The notes under the pieces were generated by a model. The model was not told the DNA's origin. It did no database searches and saw only the letters and a list, made by a program, of their open reading frames with translations. Made by a program: the position numbers and the translations under genes. Shown here one piece after another: positions 1-7,277 of a stretch of 9,538 nucleotides of DNA. This DNA comes from an uncultured Bacteroidota bacterium (lineage in GTDB: Bacteria > Bacteroidota > Bacteroidia > UKL13-3). Position 1 is the first letter of the stretch. Each line of letters starts with the position of its first letter. The stretch is taken from positions 1 to 9,538 of the forward strand of contig CAISTO010000059.1 in the NCBI GenBank assembly GCA_903888395.1, in the 5' to 3' direction.

Positions 1-767
1 GATTTTACTGAAGCTGCTATTAAACCTAAAGCTGCAGCTTGGTTTCCCATGATGCTTCTGTAAACCCCAGCTTCCATTTTTGCAGGAGCTACATTGTATC
101 TATTAGCAAACATTTCGGTTGTTTCGCCATAGCTCCAACCTGCTTGCATAATTTTTAAATTGGCGTTCATAACGGCTTCGTTCTTTTTGAATTTTACTTT
201 TACAAAAGCAATAGAACTTTCCATATTTCTGTTATACATCCAATATACTAATCCAAGTACAAACATGTTTTTGCAACGATCAATTTCTTTCACACTTAAA
301 CCGCTATCGGTTAAAGCTGCTCTAGTTATTTTAGTTACATCTATAATTTTTAAATCATATTCGTCAAGTGATCCATCAGTAAGCGGATTTTTATCTTCCG
401 GCACATTTGCTAAGCGCATATTTTTGGAATCAAAACCATCGGAATTAGCAATAATAACACCGCCTTTTACTAAGTTTTTTATATTTGCTTTTAAGGCAGC
501 AACATTCATTACCACCAATACATGACTCATATCGCCAGGCGTATGAATACGCGTTGAACCAAAATGAATTTGGAAGCCAGAAACACCAGCAAGAGTTCCT
601 ATAGGAGCACGAATTTCGGCTGGAAAGTCGGGAAATGTTGCTAAATCATTTCCAAATAAAGCTGCTGAGTTTGTAAATTGAGTGCCTGTTAATTGCATTC
701 CATCTCCGCTATCGCCTGCAAAGCGTATAACAACTGATTCTAAATCTTTATCTACTGTTGGATTCAT
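1..767 (-). CDS. korA: 2-oxoglutarate (2-oxoacid):ferredoxin oxidoreductase, alpha subunit with fused gamma domain; 3' end outside window
   Basis: Reading the minus strand from the ATG at 767 gives 255 uninterrupted codons that run off the left edge. The first ~190 residues form the 2-oxoacid oxidoreductase gamma-type domain, with the glycine-rich GDSGDGMQLTG motif at residues 18-28. The next part enters the pyrimidine-binding (POR_N) alpha domain, recognisable from GNQAAALGLIAA starting at residue 251. This gamma-alpha order is that of the ~600-residue KorA proteins, so more than half of the gene should lie outside. The enzyme, with KorB, is known to convert 2-oxoglutarate and CoA to succinyl-CoA, CO2 and reduced ferredoxin in the cytoplasm. 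An in-frame TAA six codons upstream fixes the start. korB would be expected downstream, beyond the left edge. The exact oxoacid (2-oxoglutarate versus another) is inferred from family resemblance only. Confidence 0.9.
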   Translation of the reverse strand, partial: MNPTVDKDLESVVIRFAGDSGDGMQLTGTQFTNSAALFGNDLATFPDFPAEIRAPIGTLAGVSGFQIHFGSTRIHTPGDMSHVLVVMNVAALKANIKNLVKGGVIIANSDGFDSKNMRLANVPEDKNPLTDGSLDEYDLKIIDVTKITRAALTDSGLSVKEIDRCKNMFVLGLVYWMYNRNMESSIAFVKVKFKKNEAVMNANLKIMQAGWSYGETTEMFANRYNVAPAKMEAGVYRSIMGNQAAALGLIAASVK

Positions 768-934
768 TATATGTTTTAAAATTTACTGATGCAATAATAA
801 AAAAACAAAATGTATTTTTATAGTTTTTGGTCGCTATAAAAACTAACTCTTATTAGGAATTTAGTTTTTTTGAAATAAATTAGATGAAATTCGAAATAAA
901 TTTTATTTATCATTGCAAAAATAAAATTCAATTA

Positions 935-2266
935 ATGGAACCTCCGCTTAATTTACATTTCGTTACATTATCATATATAAATTCTAATTTACAATTAGCT
1001 GATTGGCCTTCAATTCTTGGAAGTGTGATTGCAATTGTTTTGTTTATCTTGTCTTCAGCATTATTTTCTGGATCAGAAAATGCTTTGTTTTCATTGAATA
1101 AAACTCAAATAGAAGAACTCACAAATGATGCTTCTGGTACTTCAAAATCAATCAAATATTTAATTAATAATCCTAAAAAATTATTAGCTACTATTTTAAT
1201 AGGTAATACTTTTATAAATGTAGCAATGGTAATGGTTTCAACAGTTTTGTTGACAACCATTTTCGACTTTGAAAACAATCCATTATTTGGTTTTTTAATT
1301 GAAGTAGTTTTTGTAACTTTTATGATTGTATTATTTGGTGAAGTAATTCCCAAAATATATGCAGTACAAAACAACATGAAGGTTTCAGCATGGGTGGCAG
1401 TTTTTATGTTTTATATGTATAAATTATTCCGTCCGTTGGTTTATGTTTTAGAAAATTCTACTTCCATAATTGATAAACGTGTTACCAAACGTGGTCATAT
1501 TTTAAGCGTAGACGAACTAAGTCACGCCATAGATATTACTACTGAAAGTGATGCTCCCAAACAAGAGAAATCAATACTAAAAGGAATTGTAAATTTTGTA
1601 AACACTAATGTTACTGAAATTATGTGCCAAAGGCCAGATATTGCCGCCATTGACATAGAAAGTAATTTTACAGAATTGCTTCAATTAATTGATGAATTAG
1701 GCTATTCACGTATACCAGTTTACAGCGAAAGTTTAGATGAAATAAAAGGAGTAATTTCCATTAAAGATATATTGCCACATATTCATGAAAGCGCTGATTT
1801 TAAATGGCAAGGTTTAGCTAGAAAAGCCTTTTATGTTCCTGAATCTAAAAAAATAGATGATTTACTAAAAGACTTTCAAAACAAAAGAACTCACATGGCA
1901 ATAGTGGTAGATGAGTTTGGCGGAACCAGTGGTTTGGTTACCATGGAAGATATTTTAGAAGAAGTTTTTGGTGAAATAAATGATGAGTTTGATGAAGATG
2001 AAATATACTACAGCAAGCTTGATGATAACACATTTGTTTTTGAGGCAAAAATGCTCATCAACGATGTATGTAAATACATAGAAATGGAGCAGGATTTATT
2101 TGATGAAGTTAGGAATGAAGCCGATACTTTAGCAGGATTGATTTTAGAGTTAAATGAAAACATGCCTAAACAAAATCAAGAAATTAAGTTTCAAAATTTA
2201 TTGTTCAAAATTGAAGCAGTTGATAAACGAAGAATAAAAAGAGTTAAAGTTTCAATTGAAAGATAA
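935..2266 (+). CDS. gldE: Gliding motility-associated protein GldE (DUF21/CNNM-CBS-CorC membrane protein)
   Basis: This 443-residue protein has the architecture of CorC/CNNM (hemolysin-like) proteins. An N-terminal DUF21 membrane domain has about four hydrophobic segments (near residues 27-53, 83-110, 117-143 and 149-171) and the motifs SGSENA (45-50), GN (90-91) and GEVIPK (135-140). A CBS pair follows (about 225-350; YSRIPVY in the first repeat, VVDEFGGTSGLVTMEDILEE in the second), then an acidic linker and a C-terminal CorC_HlyC domain (about 362-443). The assignment to GldE rather than a generic CorC rests on the gldD gene immediately downstream. GldE is known to be needed for, or to support, Flavobacterium gliding and may help GldD; its biochemistry is unclear. 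An in-frame ATG at 884 would add 17 residues (MKFEINFIYHCKNKIQL) that look like translated AT-rich leader. I prefer 935 because GldE proteins usually start with a short MxPE-like segment before the first helix. Confidence 0.88.
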   Translation: MEPPLNLHFVTLSYINSNLQLADWPSILGSVIAIVLFILSSALFSGSENALFSLNKTQIEELTNDASGTSKSIKYLINNPKKLLATILIGNTFINVAMVMVSTVLLTTIFDFENNPLFGFLIEVVFVTFMIVLFGEVIPKIYAVQNNMKVSAWVAVFMFYMYKLFRPLVYVLENSTSIIDKRVTKRGHILSVDELSHAIDITTESDAPKQEKSILKGIVNFVNTNVTEIMCQRPDIAAIDIESNFTELLQLIDELGYSRIPVYSESLDEIKGVISIKDILPHIHESADFKWQGLARKAFYVPESKKIDDLLKDFQNKRTHMAIVVDEFGGTSGLVTMEDILEEVFGEINDEFDEDEIYYSKLDDNTFVFEAKMLINDVCKYIEMEQDLFDEVRNEADTLAGLILELNENMPKQNQEIKFQNLLFKIEAVDKRRIKRVKVSIER

Positions 2267-2835
2267 TGAATAAAAGTGTTTTTATAATTTTAAGTATTTT
2301 ACTTTTTGCTACATGCACTGAAGAAGCAATCATACCAAAACCAAGAGGTTATGAAAGAATTGATTTGCCAACAAAAAAATATTACCGTTCCCAAAATCCT
2401 TGCAGTTACAGCATGGACGTTCCTGAATATGCTAGCGTTGAATTAGATCAATATCCAAATGCTGAACCTTGCTGGTTCAATGTAGAATACAAACCTTTTC
2501 ATGCTACTTTGCATTTAAGCTATAAAAATATAGCAAACAGAGATTCACTTTTTAAACTACTAAACGATAGCAGAACCATGGTATACAAGCACACCATGAA
2601 AGCGGATGAAATTTTTGAAAATTATATTTCAAGACCAGGTAAATATGGGATTTTTTATGAGCTAGACGGAAATACCGCCACCAATGCTCAGTTTTATATA
2701 ACTGACAGTACCAAACATTTTTTACGCGGTTCGCTATACTTTAACGCTGTTACCAATCAAGATTCTATTGCACCAGTTTTAGCATATTTGAAAAAAGACA
2801 TGCTTCGTTTAATTGAAACTTTAGAATGGAAGTAA
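2266..2835 (+). CDS. gldD: Gliding motility lipoprotein GldD
   Basis: The 189-residue product matches GldD in length and along its whole sequence pattern: PKPRGYERIDLP near residues 24-35, a PCWFNV motif at 68-73, LHLSYK at 82-87, TDSTKHFLRGSLYFN at 146-160, and a DSIAPVLAYL stretch near the end. The N-terminus is a lipoprotein-type signal peptide with Cys17 as the probable lipidated residue. Its lipobox is F-A-T-C instead of the usual L-(A/S)-(G/A)-C. GldD is known as an essential component of Bacteroidota gliding, linked to the type IX secretion machinery; its molecular action is not known. The start overlaps the gldE stop by one base (TAATG), which indicates translational coupling, and gldE-gldD is a conserved order. 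The typical partners upstream in flavobacteria (mutY, ssb) are absent here; korA lies there on the other strand. Confidence 0.92.
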   Translation: MNKSVFIILSILLFATCTEEAIIPKPRGYERIDLPTKKYYRSQNPCSYSMDVPEYASVELDQYPNAEPCWFNVEYKPFHATLHLSYKNIANRDSLFKLLNDSRTMVYKHTMKADEIFENYISRPGKYGIFYELDGNTATNAQFYITDSTKHFLRGSLYFNAVTNQDSIAPVLAYLKKDMLRLIETLEWK

Positions 2836-2886
2836 AATAATGCGAATTGCGAAGTGCCAAAAATGCGGAATGTGATCGATAAGCAA

Positions 2887-2917
2887 TTGGCAATAAGCAA
2901 TAAGCAATATGCATTTG
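2887..2917 (+). promoter_or_regulatory. Possible Bacteroidota-type promoter for ridA-pyrC
   Basis: A TTG at 2887-2889 lies 20 bases before TGCATTTG at 2910-2917. The Bacteroidota sigma factor consensus is TTTG or TTG, about 19-21 bases, then TAnnTTTG. The match therefore has correct spacing and one mismatch (G for A) in the -7 element. Transcription would begin near 2924, giving a leader of about 55 bases that contains the tandem repeat. Such matches occur by chance in AT-rich DNA, so this is weak evidence. Confidence 0.25.
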
Positions 2918-2920
2918 GCA

Positions 2921-2952
2921 ATAAATCAACAAATCAATAAATCAACAAATCA
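2921..2952. repeat. Four tandem 8-bp units, A(T/C)AAATCA
   Basis: Direct reading gives ATAAATCA, ACAAATCA, ATAAATCA, ACAAATCA in a row, equally describable as two perfect copies of a 16-bp unit. The array ends 26 bases before the ridA ATG and is followed by more CAAC/CAAT-rich sequence. It contains no G on the plus strand, so a transcript of it would be unstructured. It could act as a translation-enhancing leader or be simple slippage sequence. Confidence 0.75.
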
Positions 2953-2978
2953 ACCAACAATATAACAATTCAACAATC

Positions 2979-3392
2979 ATGGAAACTATACATTCATCAA
3001 AAGCACCAGAACCTGTAGGTTTATATCCTCATGCAAAACGTGTAGGTAATTTATTATTTCTTTCTGGAGTTGGGCCAAGAGAAAAAGGAACTAAAAAAAT
3101 TCCTGGAGTGGAGTTAAATGAACAAGGCGAAATTGTAAGTTACGATATTGCTACGCAATGCCATTCGGTGTTTCAAAACATCAAATATATTTTGGAAGAT
3201 GCTGGCAGCAGTTGGGATAAAATTATAGATGTAACAGTGTTTTTGACCAATATGAAAGACGACTTTAAAACCTATAATCAATTGTGGGCTGAGTACTTTA
3301 AAGATAGTCAACCTTGCAGAACAACGATACAAATCATTTGCTTGCCAACGCCTATTGCTATTGAGTTAAAAGTTATTGCGACTATTGACTAA
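2979..3392 (+). CDS. RidA/YjgF/YER057c family enamine-imine deaminase, 2-aminomuconate deaminase-like
   Basis: The 137-residue protein is a full-length single-domain RidA (chorismate mutase-like) fold. The catalytic arginine of the family is Arg114 (in PCRTTIQI) and the conserved C-terminal acid is Glu129 (in IAIELKVIA). The substrate-pocket region near the N-terminus contains Tyr16 and the signature SGVGPR at 29-34. RidA proteins form trimers that hydrolyse reactive enamines/imines to ketones and ammonia. The GLYPHAKRVGNLLFLSGVGP-type N-terminus and the inserted KGTKKIPGVE loop (36-45) resemble 2-aminomuconate deaminases of the tryptophan-kynurenine pathway more than classical 2-aminoacrylate deaminases; this is my pattern judgement, not an alignment. 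It lies 14 bp before pyrC, probably in one transcript, and upstream of tyrosine-degradation genes. Family is very sure; substrate is uncertain. Confidence 0.9.
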   Translation: METIHSSKAPEPVGLYPHAKRVGNLLFLSGVGPREKGTKKIPGVELNEQGEIVSYDIATQCHSVFQNIKYILEDAGSSWDKIIDVTVFLTNMKDDFKTYNQLWAEYFKDSQPCRTTIQIICLPTPIAIELKVIATID

Positions 3393-3406
3393 ACGATAAG
3401 AAAATC

Positions 3407-4744
3407 ATGCAAACAATCCTTATTAAAAATGCTACATTAGTAAATGAAGGTAAAATATTTGGTGCAGATGTGCTCATTAAAAATGGCTTCATTGAAAAAA
3501 TAGATACCAATGCCATTGCCATCAAAGCTGATGTGGTAATAGATGCTTATGGAAAATATTTATTGCCAGGTGTCATAGATGATCAAGTGCATTTTAGAGA
3601 GCCAGGTTTAACCCATAAAGGTGAATTATATACCGAAGCAAAAGCTGCTGTGGCTGGTGGATGTACCACTTACATGGAAATGCCAAACACCATTCCAAGT
3701 GCTACAACCATTGAATTATTAGAACAAAAATATACCAGGGCAAGTGAAGTTTCTTTGGCTAATTATTCATTTTATATGGGTACCACTAATACCAATTTAA
3801 ATGAATTGTTGAGGATAGATGAAAGCGCAGTTTGTGGTGTAAAAATATTTATGGGTAGCAGTACTGGCGATATGTTGGTGGATGATCCACAAGCATTAGA
3901 AAACATTTTTAGTCGAGTGAAAACTTTGATTGCAACGCACTGCGAATATGATCCTTTAATTAAAGAAAATACGGCTAAATTTAAAGCTGAATTTGGTGAA
4001 AATCTTTCTGCAAAACAACATCCTTTGATTAGAAGTAGGGAAGCTTGTTATCAATCATCTAGTTTTGCTGTTGCTTTAGCAAAAAAATACAATACACGTT
4101 TACATGTTTTACATATTAGTACCAAAGAGGAATTAGATTTATTTGAAAATAATATTCCTTTGAGTGAAAAGAAAATTACTTGCGAAGCCTGTATACATCA
4201 TTTATGGTTCAGTGATGAAGATTATGCTACCAAAGGAAATTATATCAAATGGAATCCTGCGGTTAAAACCGCGGAAGATAGAGACGCTATTTGGAAAGCT
4301 GTGAACGATGGAAGAGTAGATGTAATTGCTACCGATCATGCGCCACATACTATTGCTGAAAAAGAACAAACTTATATCAATGCTCCGAGTGGTGGACCAT
4401 TAATTCAGCATACATTACAAGCCATGATTGAATGTTATTTGCAAGGAAAAATAACTTTAGAAAATGTAGTTCAAAAAATGTGTCACAACCCAGCTATTTT
4501 GTTTGACATAGACAGACGTGGATTTATTCGTGAAGGTTTTTGGGCCGATTTGGTTATAGTGGATATGAACAACCCACAAACTGTTTCTAAAGAAAATATT
4601 TTATATAAATGCAACTGGAGTCCTTTTGAAGGTTATACTTTTAAAACAAGTATTGATGCTACTATTGTAAGTGGGCATTTGACTTATCAAAATGGAGTTT
4701 TTAATGAAAGCAAAAAAGGGGAGAGACTTCGTTTTATAAGATAG
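3407..4744 (+). CDS. pyrC: Dihydroorotase (amidohydrolase superfamily, type I)
   Basis: This 445-residue amidohydrolase should cyclise N-carbamoyl-L-aspartate to dihydroorotate, the third step of de novo pyrimidine synthesis, in the cytoplasm. The dihydroorotase signature reads DDQVHFREPGLTHKG (58-72). The carboxylated metal-bridging lysine is probably Lys146 (GVKIFMGSSTG). Further metal ligands are probably His178 (ATHCEY) and His236 (LHVLHIS), and the catalytic aspartate Asp310 (IATDHAPHT). The first histidine of the usual HxH metal pair is glutamine here (Gln60, His62). I recall the same DDQVHFREPG form in other Bacteroidota dihydroorotases, including a structurally determined Porphyromonas enzyme, so it is probably a lineage trait and not damage. 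Length and the composite N- and C-terminal beta domains are normal. It is separated by 14 bp from ridA, so co-transcription is likely. A dihydropyrimidinase or allantoinase is less likely given the REPGLTHKG motif. Confidence 0.9.
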   Translation: MQTILIKNATLVNEGKIFGADVLIKNGFIEKIDTNAIAIKADVVIDAYGKYLLPGVIDDQVHFREPGLTHKGELYTEAKAAVAGGCTTYMEMPNTIPSATTIELLEQKYTRASEVSLANYSFYMGTTNTNLNELLRIDESAVCGVKIFMGSSTGDMLVDDPQALENIFSRVKTLIATHCEYDPLIKENTAKFKAEFGENLSAKQHPLIRSREACYQSSSFAVALAKKYNTRLHVLHISTKEELDLFENNIPLSEKKITCEACIHHLWFSDEDYATKGNYIKWNPAVKTAEDRDAIWKAVNDGRVDVIATDHAPHTIAEKEQTYINAPSGGPLIQHTLQAMIECYLQGKITLENVVQKMCHNPAILFDIDRRGFIREGFWADLVIVDMNNPQTVSKENILYKCNWSPFEGYTFKTSIDATIVSGHLTYQNGVFNESKKGERLRFIR

Positions 4745-4760
4745 TTTTAGTCTGTTTTGT

Positions 4761-4777
4761 CAATAAATCATTTATTG
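4761..4777. promoter_or_regulatory. 17-bp perfect palindrome, candidate operator before hmgA-hppD
   Basis: CAATAAATCATTTATTG is an exact 8-1-8 inverted repeat, centred on 4769. A further half-site on the reverse strand, TTATTGAC at 4799-4806, pairs with GTCAATAA at 4759-4766. Three related half-sites therefore sit 59-106 bases upstream of the hmgA start and 15-60 bases after the pyrC stop. The stem has only two G/C pairs and no T-run follows, so an intrinsic terminator is unlikely. A dimeric regulator binding site for the tyrosine-degradation genes is the simplest reading, but no regulator is identified. Confidence 0.4.
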
Positions 4778-4864
4778 CACAAATATAAGTCATTTTCCTT
4801 ATTGACCGTGGTGGTTTATAAAAAGTTTGTTTAAAAATAATTTTACAACCGTAAAATTATACAC

Positions 4865-6019
4865 ATGCCTTTATATAAACAAGTAGGATTAATACCCCAA
4901 AAACGACATATTGTATTTCGTAAATCCAATGGTGAATTGTACCACGAAGAGCTTTTTGGTACGGAAGGTTTTTCAGGTGTTTCATCTTTGGTATACCATG
5001 TTAATTTACCAACAAGAGTAAAAGAAAAAGGTAAGCCTTATTCTGTTCGTCCTGAAGTTGCCATTGAAGACAATTTACAAAACAGGAGTTACATGGGCTA
5101 CAAAGCACCTGCTGTAAATGACTATTTAGAAAGTAGAAAAACATTGTTTTTTAACGATGACATGAGTATTGTGGTTGCCTCGCCAATAGCAGGAACACAA
5201 AACTATTTTTATAAAAATGCGGATGCCGATGAAATGATTTTTATTCATGAAGGCAACGGCGTTTTAAAAACTATGTATGGTAATATTGATTTTGCTTATG
5301 GCGACTATTTAATTATTCCTAGAGGTACCGTTTACCAAATTATTTTTACTACCAAAGCAAATAGATTACTCATTGTGGAATCGCACGGGCCAATAGAAAC
5401 TCCTGAAAGATACAGGAATAAATATGGTCAATACATGGAAAATTCTCCTTTTTGTGAACGAGATTTTAGAACGCCACAAAACATGGAAACCCATGATGAA
5501 GAAGGAGATTTTTTGATTAAAATAAAAAAACGAGGATTAATTTATCCATATATATATGAAACACATCCGTTTGATTTAATAGGTTGGGATGGATGTTGTT
5601 ATCCTTATGCGTTTTCTATTTTTAATTTTGAACCAATTACTGGTCGTATTCACATGCCTCCTCCAATTCATCAGAATTTTCAAGGAAAAAATTTTGTAAT
5701 TTGTTCATTTGTTCCTCGTTTGTACGATTATCACCCTCTGGCTATTCCTGCTCCTTACCATCATAGCAATGTAGATAGCGATGAGTTATTATATTATGTA
5801 GATGGCGATTTTATGAGTAGAAATAATATTCAAAAAGGACAAATTACTTTACATCCAGGCGGATTGCCTCATGGGCCACATCCAGGTGCTATAGAAAGAA
5901 GTATTGGCAAAACTGCTACCAACGAATTAGCAGTAATGATTGATCCTTTTAATCCAGTAAAAATTACTAAAGAAGCAATGGAATTGGAAGTAACAGATTA
6001 CTACCAAAGTTGGATATAA
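4865..6019 (+). CDS. hmgA: Homogentisate 1,2-dioxygenase
   Basis: The 384-residue protein is a bicupin iron(II) dioxygenase that opens the ring of homogentisate to maleylacetoacetate in tyrosine and phenylalanine breakdown. The C-terminal part contains the expected active-site set: His269 in PPPIHQNFQG, His300 and Glu307 in YHHSNVDSDE, and His330/His336 in LHPGGLPHGPHPG, corresponding to the iron ligands and the nearby catalytic histidine of the characterised human enzyme. It is shorter than the ~440-residue human and proteobacterial proteins, which I believe is usual for the Bacteroidota form. The ATG at 4865 directly precedes MPLYKQVGLIPQKRH, the conserved N-terminus. hppD follows after 39 bp and supplies the substrate, so the two form an operon, probably transcribed from the 120-bp gap after pyrC. 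Fumarylacetoacetate hydrolase and maleylacetoacetate isomerase are not in the window. Confidence 0.93.
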   Translation: MPLYKQVGLIPQKRHIVFRKSNGELYHEELFGTEGFSGVSSLVYHVNLPTRVKEKGKPYSVRPEVAIEDNLQNRSYMGYKAPAVNDYLESRKTLFFNDDMSIVVASPIAGTQNYFYKNADADEMIFIHEGNGVLKTMYGNIDFAYGDYLIIPRGTVYQIIFTTKANRLLIVESHGPIETPERYRNKYGQYMENSPFCERDFRTPQNMETHDEEGDFLIKIKKRGLIYPYIYETHPFDLIGWDGCCYPYAFSIFNFEPITGRIHMPPPIHQNFQGKNFVICSFVPRLYDYHPLAIPAPYHHSNVDSDELLYYVDGDFMSRNNIQKGQITLHPGGLPHGPHPGAIERSIGKTATNELAVMIDPFNPVKITKEAMELEVTDYYQSWI

Positions 6020-6058
6020 ACAATTCTTCAAAAAACAATTATTAAAAAAACAAAAATT

Positions 6059-7210
6059 ATGACAGACTTAACTAAAGTTGAAAACTTTAATTATTCAACT
6101 GATAAAATATTTGATAAAGCACAAGATTTTTTGCCAATAAATGGAACCGATTATGTAGAATTATATGTTGGAAATGCAAAACAAGCAGCCCATTTTTATA
6201 AAACTGCTTTTGGCTTTAAAGACTTGGCTTATGCAGGGTTAGAAACGGGTTTGAAAGACAGAACTTCCTATGTGCTTCAACAAGGGAAAATTAGATTAGT
6301 ACTAACAACTCCTTTTGACGTGGATAGTGACATTGCAACGCATTTAAAGTTACATGGCGATGGGGTAAAAGTTATAGCCTTATGGGTTAATGATGCTTAT
6401 GACGCCTTTGAACAAACTACCAAACGAGGAGCAATGCCATATATGCAGCCACAAACCATTGAAGATAAAAATGGCAAAGTTCGCATGAGTGGAATTCATA
6501 CTTATGGCGATACTGTTCATGTTTTTATTGAACGCAAAGATTATAATGGTGTATTTTTGCCAGGTTATGAAGTATTAGAAACTTTTTATGAACCTGGATC
6601 TTGCGGCTTAAAATTCATTGACCATATGGTTGGAAATGTACACATGGGCGATATGAATAAATGGTCTGATTTTTATGCTACTGCAATGGGTTTTGCCAAT
6701 TTAATTACTTTTGACGACAAGGATATTTCTACTGAATTTACTGCTTTAATGAGCAAAGTAATGAGTAATGGAAATGGTTATATTAAATTTCCTATTAACG
6801 AACCAGCTATAGGTAAAAAGAAAAGCCAAGTAGAAGAATATTTAGATTTTTATAAAGGTGCGGGTTGCCAACATATTGCTGTGGCTACTGATGACATTGT
6901 TTTTACAATTTCGGAAATGCGTAAACGTGGTGTTGAATTTTTATACGTTCCAGGAACCTATTACGATACCGTGTCCGATAGAGTAGGAGTTATAACTGAA
7001 GACTTAAATGAATTAAAAAAATGGGGCATTATGGTGGACAGAGATGAAGAAGGTTATTTACTTCAAATATTTACCAAACCGGTAGAAGATAGGCCAACTT
7101 TGTTTTTTGAAATTATTCAAAGAAAAGGTGCTAAAAGTTTTGGAAGAGGAAACTTTCAAGCATTGTTTGAATCTATAGAAGCAGAACAAGCTCGAAGAGG
7201 AACACTTTAG
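6059..7210 (+). CDS. hppD: 4-hydroxyphenylpyruvate dioxygenase
   Basis: This 383-residue protein is a two-domain vicinal-oxygen-chelate iron(II) enzyme converting 4-hydroxyphenylpyruvate and O2 to homogentisate and CO2, the step before HmgA. The first VOC domain (about 28-160) is the degenerate structural half. The second (about 183-355) carries the metal triad His189 (KFIDHMVGNV), His272 (GCQHIAVATDD) and Glu351 (TLFFEIIQRKG). The C-terminal FGRGNFQALFESIEAEQ segment (371-387 in typical numbering, 371-end here) is the family's lid helix. Length is normal. It is 39 bp downstream of hmgA on the same strand; the spacing is AT-rich without a hairpin, so co-transcription is expected. The following gene is convergent, so the operon probably ends here, although no clear intrinsic terminator was found. 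Confidence 0.95.
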   Translation: MTDLTKVENFNYSTDKIFDKAQDFLPINGTDYVELYVGNAKQAAHFYKTAFGFKDLAYAGLETGLKDRTSYVLQQGKIRLVLTTPFDVDSDIATHLKLHGDGVKVIALWVNDAYDAFEQTTKRGAMPYMQPQTIEDKNGKVRMSGIHTYGDTVHVFIERKDYNGVFLPGYEVLETFYEPGSCGLKFIDHMVGNVHMGDMNKWSDFYATAMGFANLITFDDKDISTEFTALMSKVMSNGNGYIKFPINEPAIGKKKSQVEEYLDFYKGAGCQHIAVATDDIVFTISEMRKRGVEFLYVPGTYYDTVSDRVGVITEDLNELKKWGIMVDRDEEGYLLQIFTKPVEDRPTLFFEIIQRKGAKSFGRGNFQALFESIEAEQARRGTL

Positions 7211-7277
7211 TAATTTCCTAATAAGCAGAAAAGAACGGATTGGAAATGCATTTATTTTAGCTGGAGTTTTTTTTAAT
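7211..7277. other. Convergent intergenic gap between hppD and the WYL regulator
   Basis: These 67 bases separate two converging genes. There is an 8-T run at 7267-7274, but I could not pair a convincing stem immediately upstream of it, so a terminator is not claimed. Confidence 0.5.

Larger units (their letters stand above)
2836..2978. other. Intergenic leader between gldD and ridA with short repeats
   Basis: These 143 bases carry no plausible gene on either strand. They are built largely from short repeated words: a 10-base word TTGGCAATAA occurs at 2887-2896 and 2915-2924, AGCAATA-type words are repeated at about 2891-2909, and the perfect 8-bp tandem array at 2921-2952 follows. No GC-rich hairpin with a T-run was found that would terminate gldD transcription. 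Confidence 0.6.

Noticed and set aside
160..525. Plus-strand open frame of 121 codons
   Set aside because: It lies antisense to korA, whose minus-strand reading matches a known enzyme family throughout; the plus-strand product has no recognisable domain.
806..829. Divergent promoter elements TACATTTTG (minus strand, 814-806) and TAGTTTTTG (plus strand, 821-829) between korA and gldE
   Set aside because: Each has three bases instead of two between TA and TTTG, and neither has a correctly placed TTG, so they are no better than chance in this sequence.
884..934. N-terminal extension of GldE from the ATG at 884
   Set aside because: The 17 extra residues look like translated AT-rich leader and lack similarity to GldE starts. 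The choice is not certain, and 884 remains possible.
1105..1377. Minus-strand open frame of 90 codons
   Set aside because: It is fully inside gldE on the opposite strand and reads as an antisense shadow of its membrane segments.
3114..3332. Minus-strand open frame of 72 codons
   Set aside because: It is inside the RidA gene, which is strongly supported.
7211..7277. Bidirectional terminator between hppD and the WYL gene
   Set aside because: A T-run is present, but I could not pair a stable stem next to it.
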